Source: Pseudomonas oryzihabitans NBRC 102199 (GTDB lineage: Bacteria; Pseudomonadota; Gammaproteobacteria; Pseudomonadales; Pseudomonadaceae). Taken from it: a stretch of 64,000 nucleotides of DNA. The position numbers and the translations under genes were made by a program. Below, in pieces: positions 8,060-16,218 of the stretch. The stretch is from the NCBI RefSeq assembly GCF_000730625.1, contig NZ_BBIT01000023.1, positions 20,762 to 84,761 on the forward strand. The letters are read 5' to 3'. Under the pieces are notes generated by a model, which was not told where the DNA came from, ran no database searches, and worked only from the letters and a program-made list of their open reading frames with translations. Each line of letters starts with the position of its first letter. Position 1 is the first letter of the stretch.

Positions 8060-9448
8060 GTGACCGCAACCCCCTCTCCCGCCTTCGAGGATCTCTGGCT
8101 CACCGAAGCCCTGCGCCTGACCGAAGAAGACAGCGGCCCGCTGGAAGACGCCGAGGCCAATCGCCAGGCACGCGCGGCCGGCGGTCCCTTCGAGGCGCGA
8201 CTGGTGACGCGCGCCCGTCTGCTCGGTCAGCGCGACGGTCTGCTGGCGGCACGGCGTCGCTGGCGCCAGGGCGCGCTGCTGGCCGCCTGGCTGCTGGGCA
8301 TCGTGGCGCTGTTCTGCGGCGCGGGTCTCGCCGCCGGGGCGCTGGGCGACGGTAGTCGTCCGGTCAATGTGTTCTGGGCGCTAGGCAGTCTGCTCGGCCT
8401 CAACCTCCTCAGCCTGCTGGTCTGGGCCCTTGGCCTGCTGGGGGGTGGCCGGCAGTTGGCCTCGCCGCTGGCACGCCTCTGGCTGTGGCTCTCCGGCCGC
8501 CTGGCGCGGGATGCCCGCGCCCTGCACCTGGGTCCGGCGCTGGTCGGGCTGCTCGGTCGCGCCCGCCTGCTGCCCTGGGCGCTGGGCGGTCTAGTCCACG
8601 GCCTCTGGCTGCTGATCCTCGGCAGTGCCCTGGCGACCCTGCTGGCGCTGCTCTCCGGACGCAGCTATCTGTTCGTCTGGGAGACCACCCTGCTCGGCAG
8701 CGACACCTTCGTGCTGCTGACCCAGGCGCTCGGCGCCCTGCCCCAGCTACTGGGCTTTCCGCTGCCCGACCCGGCCAGCATCGCCGCCAGTGGCGATGCC
8801 GCCAGCCCCCTGGCCGCGGCACGCCAGGCCTGGGCCGGCTGGCTGCTCGGCGTGGTGCTGGTCTATGGCCTGCTGCCCCGGCTGCTGCTCACCCTGCTCT
8901 GCCTGTGGCGCTGGCGACGCGGTCGCCAGCGGCTGCGGCTGGACGTCGAGCGCCCCGGCTATCTGCACCTGCGCGAACGCCTGTTGCCCACCAGCGAACG
9001 CCTCGGGGTGAACGACGCCGCCCCCGCGCAGCTGCCCCAGCAGGATGCCGGCAGCCTCGCCCGCACCGGCGACGAGGCGCTGCTGGTGGGCATCGAACTC
9101 ACCGACCATACCTGGCCGCCGCCGCTGCCCGAAGGCGTGCGTGACGCCGGCGTGCTCGACGACGGCCAGGGCCGGCGCCATCTGCTCGAACAGCTGACCC
9201 GCTATCCGGCCCGCCGCCTGCTGATCGCCTGCGATCCCCGCCGCTCGCCGGATCGCGGTACCCTGACCCTGCTGGCCGAATTGTCGCGCTGCGCCACGGC
9301 CACCCGCGTCTGGCTGTTGCCCGCGCCCCTGGGCGGCAAGCTCGATCCGGTGCGCCTGGACGACTGGCGCCAGGCGCTGGATGCCCTGCGCCTGGCACAC
9401 TGCACCGGCGATCTCGAAGAACTGGCCTGGCTGGAGACGAATCCATGA
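8060..9448 (+). CDS. DUF2868 integral membrane protein
   Basis: A 462-residue protein with a short cytoplasmic N-terminus, four strongly hydrophobic segments (about 70-95, 98-127, 175-205 and 270-300) and a cytoplasmic C-terminal domain of about 150 residues. That tail includes ELTDHTWPPPLPEGV and repeated Rossmann-like strands (RRLLIACDPRRSPDRGTL). This arrangement matches the DUF2868 family. The GTG at 8060 was chosen because AAGGG (8046-8050) lies nine bases upstream; a TTG seven codons earlier has no site. Its stop overlaps the start of the DUF3482 GTPase (ATGA), so the two are translationally coupled and probably act together at the inner membrane. No function is established. Confidence 0.85.
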   Translation: MTATPSPAFEDLWLTEALRLTEEDSGPLEDAEANRQARAAGGPFEARLVTRARLLGQRDGLLAARRRWRQGALLAAWLLGIVALFCGAGLAAGALGDGSRPVNVFWALGSLLGLNLLSLLVWALGLLGGGRQLASPLARLWLWLSGRLARDARALHLGPALVGLLGRARLLPWALGGLVHGLWLLILGSALATLLALLSGRSYLFVWETTLLGSDTFVLLTQALGALPQLLGFPLPDPASIAASGDAASPLAAARQAWAGWLLGVVLVYGLLPRLLLTLLCLWRWRRGRQRLRLDVERPGYLHLRERLLPTSERLGVNDAAPAQLPQQDAGSLARTGDEALLVGIELTDHTWPPPLPEGVRDAGVLDDGQGRRHLLEQLTRYPARRLLIACDPRRSPDRGTLTLLAELSRCATATRVWLLPAPLGGKLDPVRLDDWRQALDALRLAHCTGDLEELAWLETNP

Positions 9449-10821
9449 GCGGCCCCCTGCGCCTGGCGCTGGTCGGTCACACCAATGTCGGCAAGACCTC
9501 GCTGCTGCGCACCCTGACCCGCGACGTCGACTTCGGCGAGGTCTCCCATCGCCCCAGCACCACCCGCCATGTCGAGGGCGCGCGGCTGTCGGTGGATGGC
9601 GAAGCCCTGCTGGAGCTCTACGACACTCCCGGCCTGGAAGACGCCATCGCCCTGCGCGATTACCTCGAGCAACTGGAGCGCCCCGGCGAACGCCTGGACG
9701 CCGCCACCCTGCTCGACCGCTTTCTCGACAGCGTGGAAGCCCGCCAGCGATTCGAGCAGGAGGCCAAGGTGATTCGCCAGCTGCGCGCCTCCGATGCCGG
9801 TCTCTATGTGATCGACGCCCGTGAGCCGGTGCTGGCCAAGTACCGCGACGAACTGGCGGTGCTGGCCGGTTGCGGTCGTCCGCTGGTGCCGGTGCTCAAT
9901 TTCGTCGCCGCCGACGGCCACCGCGCCGACGATTGGCGCGCCACCCTGGCCCGCCTCGGCCTGCACGCCCTGGTGCGCTTCGACAGCGTCGCCCCGCCGG
10001 CGGACGGCGAGGCGCGCCTCTACGAAAGCCTGGCGACCCTACTGGAAAGCGGCCGCCCGGCGCTGCAACGACTGATCGCCGATCACGCCGAGCAGGCCCG
10101 CCGCCGCCATCAGCAGGGGGTGCGGCTGATCGCCGAACTGCTGGTGGACGCCGCCGCCGCGCGGCGCAGCGTGGCGCCTGGCGAAGCCGAGGTGAATACC
10201 GCGACCGCCGAGTTGCGCGACGCCCTGCGCACCCGCGAACAGCGCTGCGTGGAAGACCTGCTGCGGCTGTTCGGCTTTCGCCCGGGCGATGCCCACGCCA
10301 GCGACCTGCCGCTGCTGGACGGGCGCTGGGGCGACGATCTCTTCAATCCGGAAACCCTGCGCCTGCTGGGCATCCGCCTAGGCGGCGGCGTGGCGGCCGG
10401 CGCCGCGGCCGGGGTCGGCCTGGACCTGCTCGCCGGCGGTCTGACCCTGGGCGCCGCCACGGTGCTGGGCGCCCTGGCCGGCGGCCTGGCGCAGACCGGC
10501 GGCCACTATGGTCGGCGGCTGTTCGGCAAGCTGCGCGGCGGACGGGAACTGTCCATCGACGATGCCGTGCTGCGGCTGCTGGCCGTCCGGCAGCGACAAT
10601 TGCTGGCGGCGCTGGAAACCCGCGGCCATGCCGCCCAGGGCGCCATCGAGGTGGCCGCCCCCGACGAGCAGCGCTGGCGCGAGGGCAAGCTGCCCGCCGC
10701 CGTGCAGGTGGCCCGGGCCCATCCGGAATGGTCGGCGCTCAATCCGCGCCCGCGCCTGCAGGCCGACGACCGCCAGACCCGCATCGACGAGATTGCCGCC
10801 GCCCTGGATGCGGACGCCTAG
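9445..10821 (+). CDS. DUF3482 GTPase
   Basis: A 458-residue P-loop GTPase of the Era/TrmE-like class. G1 is GHTNVGKT (residues 11-18), a switch region with [10 protein letters not shown] supplies G2, and G3 is DTPG near residue 72, all in the first 180 residues. The C-terminal half carries the DUF3482 domain: a helical segment with [15 protein letters not shown] and then a glycine- and alanine-rich hydrophobic stretch (about 315-355) that could insert in a membrane. It overlaps the upstream DUF2868 gene by four bases. The pairing recurs in many pseudomonads and suggests a membrane receptor and GTPase partnership of unknown purpose. Its end overlaps the convergent hydrolase gene by four bases. 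Confidence 0.88.
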   Translation: MSGPLRLALVGHTNVGKTSLLRTLTRDVDFGEVSHRPSTTRHVEGARLSVDGEALLELYDTPGLEDAIALRDYLEQLERPGERLDAATLLDRFLDSVEARQRFEQEAKVIRQLRASDAGLYVIDAREPVLAKYRDELAVLAGCGRPLVPVLNFVAADGHRADDWRATLARLGLHALVRFDSVAPPADGEARLYESLATLLESGRPALQRLIADHAEQARRRHQQGVRLIAELLVDAAAARRSVAPGEAEVNTATAELRDALRTREQRCVEDLLRLFGFRPGDAHASDLPLLDGRWGDDLFNPETLRLLGIRLGGGVAAGAAAGVGLDLLAGGLTLGAATVLGALAGGLAQTGGHYGRRLFGKLRGGRELSIDDAVLRLLAVRQRQLLAALETRGHAAQGAIEVAAPDEQRWREGKLPAAVQVARAHPEWSALNPRPRLQADDRQTRIDEIAAALDADA

Positions 10822-11711
10822 CGGCGCTCCAGCTCGGCGAGAAAGACCGCCACCGTGGCCATGCAGGCTTCGCGTTCTTCCACGTGGGGCATGTGGCTGG
10901 AATGCTCGAAGATGCGCCAGCGGGCATCCGGGATGAGTCTATCGAAGGGCTCCACGCAGGCCGGGGTGGCCTCGTCGTGACGCCCGGAGATCAGCAGGGT
11001 CGGCACCTGGATCCGCTCGAGCCGCTCGATCACGCTCCAGTCCCTGAGACTGCCGATCACATGGAATTCGGTGGGGCCGTTCATGGCGTGATAGACGGTG
11101 GGATCGGCGTCGATGGCGGCGAAGGTCCGCGCCACCTCGGCCGGCATGGGCTGCACGCGGCAGACATGGCGGGCATAGAAGACCTCACTGGCAGCGCGGT
11201 ACTCCGGCGAGTCGGTGGTGCCGGCGGCCTCGTGGCGCTCCAGGGTGGCCTGCACCTCGGCCGGCAATTCGGCCCGCAGCCCGGCCGCGGCCTCGCGCCA
11301 GAGCGCCATGGACGCCGGCGAATTGGCGATGACCAGCCCCCGCAGTCCTTCAGGCTGGCGCACCCCGTGCTCGGCGGCCAGCATCCCGCCCCAGGATTGG
11401 CCGAGCAGCACGTACTGGCGGATACCCAGGTGGCGCAGCAGGTTGTCAAGCTCGTCGAGAAACAGCGCCACCGTCCAGAAACCCGGATCGATCCCGCGCA
11501 GGTGGGTGGAACGGCCGTTGCCCAATTGGTCGTAATGCACCACCGGCCAGCCGCGCTCGGCCAGGTCCTTGAAGCTGTCCACATAGTCATGGGTGCAACC
11601 GGGACCGCCATGGGCCACCACCAGCGGCAACCGCCCGCTGGCCAGCTCACCGGTGACCCGGTACCAGGTCTGATAGCCGTGGAAATCGGCGTAGCCTTCT
11701 TGAACCTGCAT
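10818..11711 (-). CDS. L-proline amide hydrolase-like alpha/beta hydrolase (S33)
   Basis: A 297-residue cytoplasmic alpha/beta hydrolase of the proline iminopeptidase family. HGGPG (34-38) forms the oxyanion hole, GQSWGG (104-109) holds the nucleophile Ser106, SGRHDEATP supplies the acid and SSHMPHVEE the histidine. The sequence follows the characterised L-proline amide hydrolase LaaA of Pseudomonas closely ([41 protein letters not shown]), so hydrolysis of small amino-acid amides is the likely reaction, although peptide substrates are possible. It stands as a single gene, convergent with the DUF3482 GTPase. Confidence 0.9.
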   Translation of the reverse strand: MQVQEGYADFHGYQTWYRVTGELASGRLPLVVAHGGPGCTHDYVDSFKDLAERGWPVVHYDQLGNGRSTHLRGIDPGFWTVALFLDELDNLLRHLGIRQYVLLGQSWGGMLAAEHGVRQPEGLRGLVIANSPASMALWREAAAGLRAELPAEVQATLERHEAAGTTDSPEYRAASEVFYARHVCRVQPMPAEVARTFAAIDADPTVYHAMNGPTEFHVIGSLRDWSVIERLERIQVPTLLISGRHDEATPACVEPFDRLIPDARWRIFEHSSHMPHVEEREACMATVAVFLAELERR

Positions 11712-11850
11712 GGAAGCCTTCCTCGTCGCGATGGGAACGGGGTCAGGCTAACGGGCGGGTGGGAGGGGGATAACTAGGAAAAGTTGTAGGTTTGGGGCGT
11801 TGGGCTGCGTTGCAGTTCTGATCGGCAGCCGGGCTGATTCGCGGCGTTCG

Positions 11851-11913
11851 ATCCCTCACGCCGGACAGCCCCCTCCCCCGCAAGCGGGAGAGGGGGTAAT
11901 CCGGTGTGAGGGA
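11851..11913. repeat. Long intergenic hairpin (REP-like)
   Basis: A 63-base near-palindrome between the hydrolase and the cio operon. The outer arms ATCCCTCAC (11851-11859) and GTGAGGGAT (11905-11913) are exact, the middle arms CCGGA/TCCGG pair, and the inner arms CCCCCTC/GAGGGGG close on a CCCGC-AA-GCGGG tip. It lies just after the cio operon on its strand and could stabilise or end that transcript, but has no T-run. Its core resembles the element at 20670. Confidence 0.7.
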
Positions 11914-11931
11914 TAAGCCTCCTACGCGGGG

Positions 11932-12093
11932 TCAGTGCGACTTGAGCCCCGCCGCCGTCAGCACCAGGCGCAGCACCCAGGCCACCACGCCCAGCGCCAC
12001 CAGGCTGCAGGCCCAGATGCCGGCCATCCAGGCCAGCCGCTGCCAGAGCGGCTTGTTGTCCGCGGGATTGGGTTCGCGCGAGCGGCCGACCAT
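11932..12093 (-). CDS. DUF2474 small membrane protein of the cio oxidase operon
   Basis: A 53-residue single-span protein. A basic, proline-containing N-terminus (MVGRSREPNPADNKPLWQRL) leads into one helix (about 22-48, AWMAGIWACSLVALGVVAWV). Proteins of this size and pattern (DUF2474) are encoded behind cyanide-insensitive quinol oxidase genes and are thought to be accessory subunits comparable to CydX in classical bd oxidases. The ATG overlaps the cioB stop (ATGA), which supports co-translation and a role in the same complex. Confidence 0.85.
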   Translation of the reverse strand: MVGRSREPNPADNKPLWQRLAWMAGIWACSLVALGVVAWVLRLVLTAAGLKSH

Positions 12094-13115
12094 CAGTGGT
12101 AGCCCTCCCCCGCGCGTACCTTGCCGCGGAACACGTAGTAGCCCCAGAAGGTGTACATCAGGGTGATGGGGATGATGAACAGGGTGCCGATGAGCAGGAA
12201 CAGCTGGCTCTGCGGCGGCGACGAGGCCTCCCAGATGGAAACCGCCGGCGGGATGATGTTCGGCCAGAGGCTGATGCCCAGACCGCTGTAGCCGAGGAAG
12301 ATCAGCGCCAGGGTCAGCAGGAAGGGCGCATGGTGCGAATCCTCGCGCAGGATGGCGCGCAGCAGGGCCAGGGTCACCACGCCGACCAGGATCGGCACCG
12401 GCAGGAACCAGACCAGGTTGGGCATGCTGAACCAGCGGGCGGAAATGGCCGCCTGGCTCAGCGGGGTCCAGATGCTCACCACCGCGGTAAAGGCCAGCAA
12501 CAGGAACAGCAGCGGCTTGGTCAGGCGGCGCATGGTCGCCTGCAGCGGACCCTCGGTCTTCATGATCAGCCAGGTGCTGCCCAGCAGCGCATAGGCGGCG
12601 ATCACGCCCAGGCCGCAGAACACCGAGAAGGGCGTCAGCCAGTCCAGCGGACCGCCGACGTACTGGCGATTCTCCACCGGGAAGCCTTCGATGAAGGCGC
12701 CCAGGGCCACGCCCTGGCAGAAGCTGGCCAGCAGCGAGCCGAAGATGAAGGACTTGTCCCACAGGGCTTCCTTGCCTTCCTGGACCTTGAAGCGGAATTC
12801 GAAGGCCACGCCGCGGAAGATCAGGCCGATCAGCATGAAGATCAGCGGCAGGTACAGCGCCGGCAGGATGATCGAGTAGGCCAGCGGGAAGGCGCCATAG
12901 AGCCCCGCCCCGCCGAGTACCAGCCAGGTCTCGTTGCCGTCCCAGATGGGCGCCACGGTGTTCATCATGACGTCGCGGTCTTCCTTGCCCTTGACGAAGG
13001 GAAAGAGGATGCCGATGCCCAGGTCGAAGCCGTCCATGACCACGTACATCATGAGGCCGAAGATGATGATGATCGCCCAGATCAGCGGGAGGTCGATGCC
13101 AGGGATGCCGTTCAT
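12093..13115 (-). CDS. cioB: Cyanide-insensitive (bd-type) quinol oxidase subunit II
   Basis: Subunit II of the inner-membrane quinol oxidase that passes electrons from ubiquinol to oxygen. The 340-residue chain has eight or nine hydrophobic segments. Family hallmarks are the opening IDLPLIWAIIIIFGLMMYVVMDGFDLG, NTVAPIWDGNETWLVLGGAGL, FRGVAFEFRFK and WDKSFIFGSLLASFCQG. The GFDLG and WDGNETW motifs are conserved in CydB/CioB. It lies four bases into the end of cioA and overlaps the DUF2474 gene, giving a compact three-gene operon. A cyanide-insensitive role is known for the Pseudomonas homologues, not shown by the sequence alone. Confidence 0.95.
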   Translation of the reverse strand: MNGIPGIDLPLIWAIIIIFGLMMYVVMDGFDLGIGILFPFVKGKEDRDVMMNTVAPIWDGNETWLVLGGAGLYGAFPLAYSIILPALYLPLIFMLIGLIFRGVAFEFRFKVQEGKEALWDKSFIFGSLLASFCQGVALGAFIEGFPVENRQYVGGPLDWLTPFSVFCGLGVIAAYALLGSTWLIMKTEGPLQATMRRLTKPLLFLLLAFTAVVSIWTPLSQAAISARWFSMPNLVWFLPVPILVGVVTLALLRAILREDSHHAPFLLTLALIFLGYSGLGISLWPNIIPPAVSIWEASSPPQSQLFLLIGTLFIIPITLMYTFWGYYVFRGKVRAGEGYH

Positions 13116-14557
13116 GTGCGGTCTCCGGTCAGCTGGTCGGTGGGGTTGTCTTCTTCCAGGCCGCCATCGGCGCCGGACAGCGGACGCTTGGGATGGCGAT
13201 CGGTGCCCGGACCGCCGGAGGTGGGCAGGTCGCCTTCACCGGTGTGCGGACCCTTGCCGATCATGCGCAGCGCATAGAGGGTGCCGATGCCGAACACGGC
13301 GAAATAGACCACCACGAAGGCCACCAGGGTGATGCTGAGCTGGGTGACGCTGTGGTTGGATACCCCGTCCTTGGTGCGCAACAGGCCGTAGACGATCCAC
13401 GGCTGGCGGCCCACCTCGGTGGTGAACCAGCCGGCCAGCAGGGCGATGAGACCGACCGGTCCCATGCAGGTGACCAGGCGCAGGAAGGCGCGGGTCTCGA
13501 ACAGCTTGCCGCGCCAGCGCAGCCAGGCGCTCCACAGGCCGGCGGCGATCATCAGCATGCCCAGGGCGACCATGATGCGGAACGACCAGAACACCACATA
13601 GGCCGGCGGCCGGTCTTCCTTGGGGAAGTCCTTGAGCGCCGGGATCGGCTCGGTGAGGCTGTGCTTGAGGATCAGGCTGCCCAGTACCGGGATTTCCACC
13701 TTGAAGCGGGTTTCCTCGCGCTCCATGTCCGGCCAGCCGAACAGGATCAGCGGGGTCGCTTCGCCCGGGGGGTTCTCCCAGTGGCCTTCCATCGCGGCGA
13801 TCTTGGCCGGCTGGTGCTCCAGGGTGTTGAGGCCGTGGGCGTCGCCAACGAAGGCCTGTACCGGGGCCACCAGCAGGGCCATCCACATGGCCATGGAAAA
13901 CATCTTGCGCACCGCCGGGTTGTCGTTGCCGCGCAGCAGGTGCCAGGCCGCCGAGGCGCCGACCAGGAAGGCCACCGACAGGTAGGCGGCGATGGTCATG
14001 TGCGCCCAGCGGAAGGGGAAGGACGGGTTGAAGATCACCGCCAGCCAGTCCACCGGGACGATGCGCCCATCGACGATCTCGTAGCCGCTCGGGGTGTGCA
14101 TCCAGCTGTTGGAGGACAGGATCCAGAAGGTCGACATCAGGGTGCCGATGGCCACCATCACCGTCGAGAAGAAGTGCAGGCCGCGACCCACGCGATTCCA
14201 GCCGAACAGCATGACGCCGAGGAAGCCGGCTTCGATGAAGAAGGCGGTCAGCACCTCGTAGGTCAGCAGAGGACCGGTCACGGCGCCGGCATAGTCGGCG
14301 AAGCCGCTCCAGTTGGTGCCGAACTCATAGGCCATCACCAGACCGGACACCACGCCCATGCCAAAGAAGATCGCGAAGATCTTCAGCCAGAAGTGATACA
14401 GATCCTTGTAGACGTGGTTGTCGGTCTTCAGCCACAGCCCTTCGAGCACGGCGAGAAAGCTCGCGGTACCGATGGACAGCGCCGGGAAGACGATGTGGAA
14501 GGACACGGTGAAGGCGAACTGGATCCGGGCGAGATCCAGGGCTTCGAGGCCGAACAT
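13112..14557 (-). CDS. cioA: Cyanide-insensitive (bd-type) quinol oxidase subunit I
   Basis: Haem-bearing subunit I of the bd-type oxidase, 481 residues with about nine membrane segments. It opens LDLARIQFAFTVSFHIVFPALSIG, where the histidine is a haem ligand, and contains MAYEFGTNWSGFADYAG and EHQPAKIAAMEGHWE, which hold conserved quinol-oxidase residues. The Q-loop between segments is short, as in the Cio subfamily rather than E. coli CydA. The C-terminus is hydrophilic (a Gly, Asp and Pro-rich tail of about 40 residues). It is the first gene of cioA-cioB-DUF2474. The upstream region contains a 20-bp palindrome that may be its operator. Confidence 0.95.
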   Translation of the reverse strand: MFGLEALDLARIQFAFTVSFHIVFPALSIGTASFLAVLEGLWLKTDNHVYKDLYHFWLKIFAIFFGMGVVSGLVMAYEFGTNWSGFADYAGAVTGPLLTYEVLTAFFIEAGFLGVMLFGWNRVGRGLHFFSTVMVAIGTLMSTFWILSSNSWMHTPSGYEIVDGRIVPVDWLAVIFNPSFPFRWAHMTIAAYLSVAFLVGASAAWHLLRGNDNPAVRKMFSMAMWMALLVAPVQAFVGDAHGLNTLEHQPAKIAAMEGHWENPPGEATPLILFGWPDMEREETRFKVEIPVLGSLILKHSLTEPIPALKDFPKEDRPPAYVVFWSFRIMVALGMLMIAAGLWSAWLRWRGKLFETRAFLRLVTCMGPVGLIALLAGWFTTEVGRQPWIVYGLLRTKDGVSNHSVTQLSITLVAFVVVYFAVFGIGTLYALRMIGKGPHTGEGDLPTSGGPGTDRHPKRPLSGADGGLEEDNPTDQLTGDRT

Positions 14558-14860
14558 AGCTTTTCCTCTCAGGCACGCCGGCCATCGAGGGTAGCCGGTC
14601 GAGTTGACGCTGACCGAGGTTCGAACCTCCGGCGTCGCCTGGGGTTCTAGCGGGACGCTAAAAAGGCGCCACCGCCGCTAGCCCATTGGACCAGGTCGGA
14701 AGCTGACGTGGATCGACGTCAGGCTTTAGGATAGACCTCCTCGATACATTTGCTTACGTGGTTGGATGTCGCATCGGGCAGGCTGTCGCACCCCGCAGTT
14801 GTATGACGATCAGTCCCCGGGTGGCTTAAGATGCCGCCTCTGTCCCTGCGAGCCCCAGTC
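14558..14860. other. Divergent promoter region between cioA and MFS gene
   Basis: About 300 bases separate two divergently transcribed genes. It contains a 14-bp perfect palindrome GAGGTTCGAACCTC (14616-14629) and, nearer the MFS gene, a 20-bp interrupted palindrome (14703-14722). No clear ANR box (TTGAT-N4-ATCAA) and no strong sigma-70 hexamer pair were found. Confidence 0.55.
14703..14722. promoter_or_regulatory. Candidate operator, 7-bp inverted repeat
   Basis: CTGACGT (14703-14709) and ACGTCAG (14716-14722) are exact inverted repeats separated by GGATCG. Total length of 20 bp and placement between divergent cioA and MFS genes suit a dimeric regulator. The protein that would bind it is not identified. 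Confidence 0.4.
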
Positions 14861-16090
14861 ATGTCCGGCGATACCCTGCAGCTGCGTCACCACCGTCCCT
14901 TCGTCGCCTTCTGGTTCGCCCGCATCTGCACCGCCGGCAGTTTCCAGATGCTCACCGTCGCCATCGGCTGGCACCTCTATTCCCTCACCGGCAACGTGCT
15001 CGATCTCGGCCTGGTGGGGCTGGTGGAATTCCTGCCGCGGGTACTGTTCATGCTGCACACCGGCCATGTCGCCGATCGCTACGACCGCCGCCGGGTCGCC
15101 GCCCTCTGCCAGACCGGCCAGGGCCTGATCGCCCTGGTGCTGCTGGTGGGCAGCCTCAATCAGGCGGTGACCCGCGAACTGATCTTCATCCTGGCCTTCT
15201 GCCTGGGTACCGCGCGCGCCTTCGAACAGCCCACCACTCAGGCGCTGCTGCCCAACATCGTGCCGCCGGCGATCTTTCCCCGCGCCATCGCCGCCGCGGC
15301 CTCGGCCATGCAGGGCGCCACCATCATCGCCCCCGCCCTGGGCGGCCTGCTCTATGCCCTGGGCGCCGCCTGGGTCTATGGCCCGGCGCTGGTGCTCTAC
15401 GGCATCGCCATCCTGCTGGTCTCCAGCCTGCCGGCGCGGCAGACGCCCAGCCAGAAGGAAAAACCGACCCTGGACAACCTGCTGGCCGGCATCCGCTTCA
15501 TCAAGAGTCGCCCGGACGTGCTCGGCGCCATCTCCCTGGATCTCTTCGCCGTGCTCCTGGGCGGTGCCACCGCCCTGCTCCCGGTGTTCGCCGCCGACAT
15601 CCTGCTCACCGGTCCCTGGGGCCTGGGCCTGTTGCGCTCGGCGCCGGCCGTGGGCGCCCTGGGCATGTCCTTTCTGCTCGCCTACGTCAGTCTCAATCGC
15701 CACGTGGGGCGCATCATGTTCGGTTCGGTCGCGCTGTTCGGCGTCGCCACCATCGCCTTCGGGCTGTCCACCTCGCTATGGTTCTCGCTGGCTACCCTGG
15801 TGGTGCTGGGCGCCGCCGACATGGTCAGCGTGGTGATCCGCAGTTCCTTCGTCCAGCTGGAAACCCCCGATGCCATGCGCGGCCGGGTCAGTGCGGTCAA
15901 CGGCCTGTTCATCGGCGCCTCCAACCAGCTCGGCGAGTTCGAGTCGGGGGTTACCGCGCACTTCTTCGGCACGGTGCCGGCGGTGGTGCTGGGGGGTGTC
16001 GGTACCCTGGTGATCACCGGGGTCTGGATGAAGCTGTTCCCCGGTCTGGCCAGGCGTGACCGGCTGACGGAGCCGCGCCAGGACAGTTGA
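14861..16090 (+). CDS. MFS transporter (EntS/MFS_3-like)
   Basis: A 409-residue inner-membrane transporter of the major facilitator superfamily with about 12 membrane segments. The loop after helix 2 carries HTGHVADRYDRRRVA, the MFS signature. RAFEQPTTQALLPNIVPP after helix 4 and SSFVQLETPDAMRGRVSAVN in the second half are typical of the EntS-like (MFS_3) subgroup, which exports siderophores or acts as general drug exporters. The substrate cannot be assigned. The start MSGDTLQLRHHRPF was chosen over an ATG ten codons earlier because the family begins close to the first helix; neither has a strong ribosome-binding site. Confidence 0.85.
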   Translation: MSGDTLQLRHHRPFVAFWFARICTAGSFQMLTVAIGWHLYSLTGNVLDLGLVGLVEFLPRVLFMLHTGHVADRYDRRRVAALCQTGQGLIALVLLVGSLNQAVTRELIFILAFCLGTARAFEQPTTQALLPNIVPPAIFPRAIAAAASAMQGATIIAPALGGLLYALGAAWVYGPALVLYGIAILLVSSLPARQTPSQKEKPTLDNLLAGIRFIKSRPDVLGAISLDLFAVLLGGATALLPVFAADILLTGPWGLGLLRSAPAVGALGMSFLLAYVSLNRHVGRIMFGSVALFGVATIAFGLSTSLWFSLATLVVLGAADMVSVVIRSSFVQLETPDAMRGRVSAVNGLFIGASNQLGEFESGVTAHFFGTVPAVVLGGVGTLVITGVWMKLFPGLARRDRLTEPRQDS

Positions 16091-16179
16091 ATCCAGGCCT
16101 GCCGCCAACGGGCCATTCATACCTGGGGGATGACCGCTCGGCCCGAAGTAAACTTATCGCGCAAACCTTTAACGCAAAA

Positions 16180-16195
16180 TGTGATCCATGTCACA
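16180..16195. promoter_or_regulatory. CRP/Vfr-like binding site
   Basis: TGTGATCCATGTCACA has both half-sites identical to the CRP/Vfr consensus (TGTGA-N6-TCACA). The centre lies about 31 bases before the chemoreceptor start codon, so binding could overlap the promoter or the start of the transcript. Regulation by the Pseudomonas CRP homologue Vfr is inference from the match. Confidence 0.6.
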
Positions 16196-16218
16196 CACTT
16201 TGAAGCGTTGAGGTTTTC

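Noticed and set aside
14611..14635. A tRNA T-arm-like GGTTCGAACC sequence upstream of cioA
   Set aside because: The bases flanking the loop do not form the five-pair T-stem and no acceptor or anticodon arm is found nearby; it is only a 14-bp palindrome.
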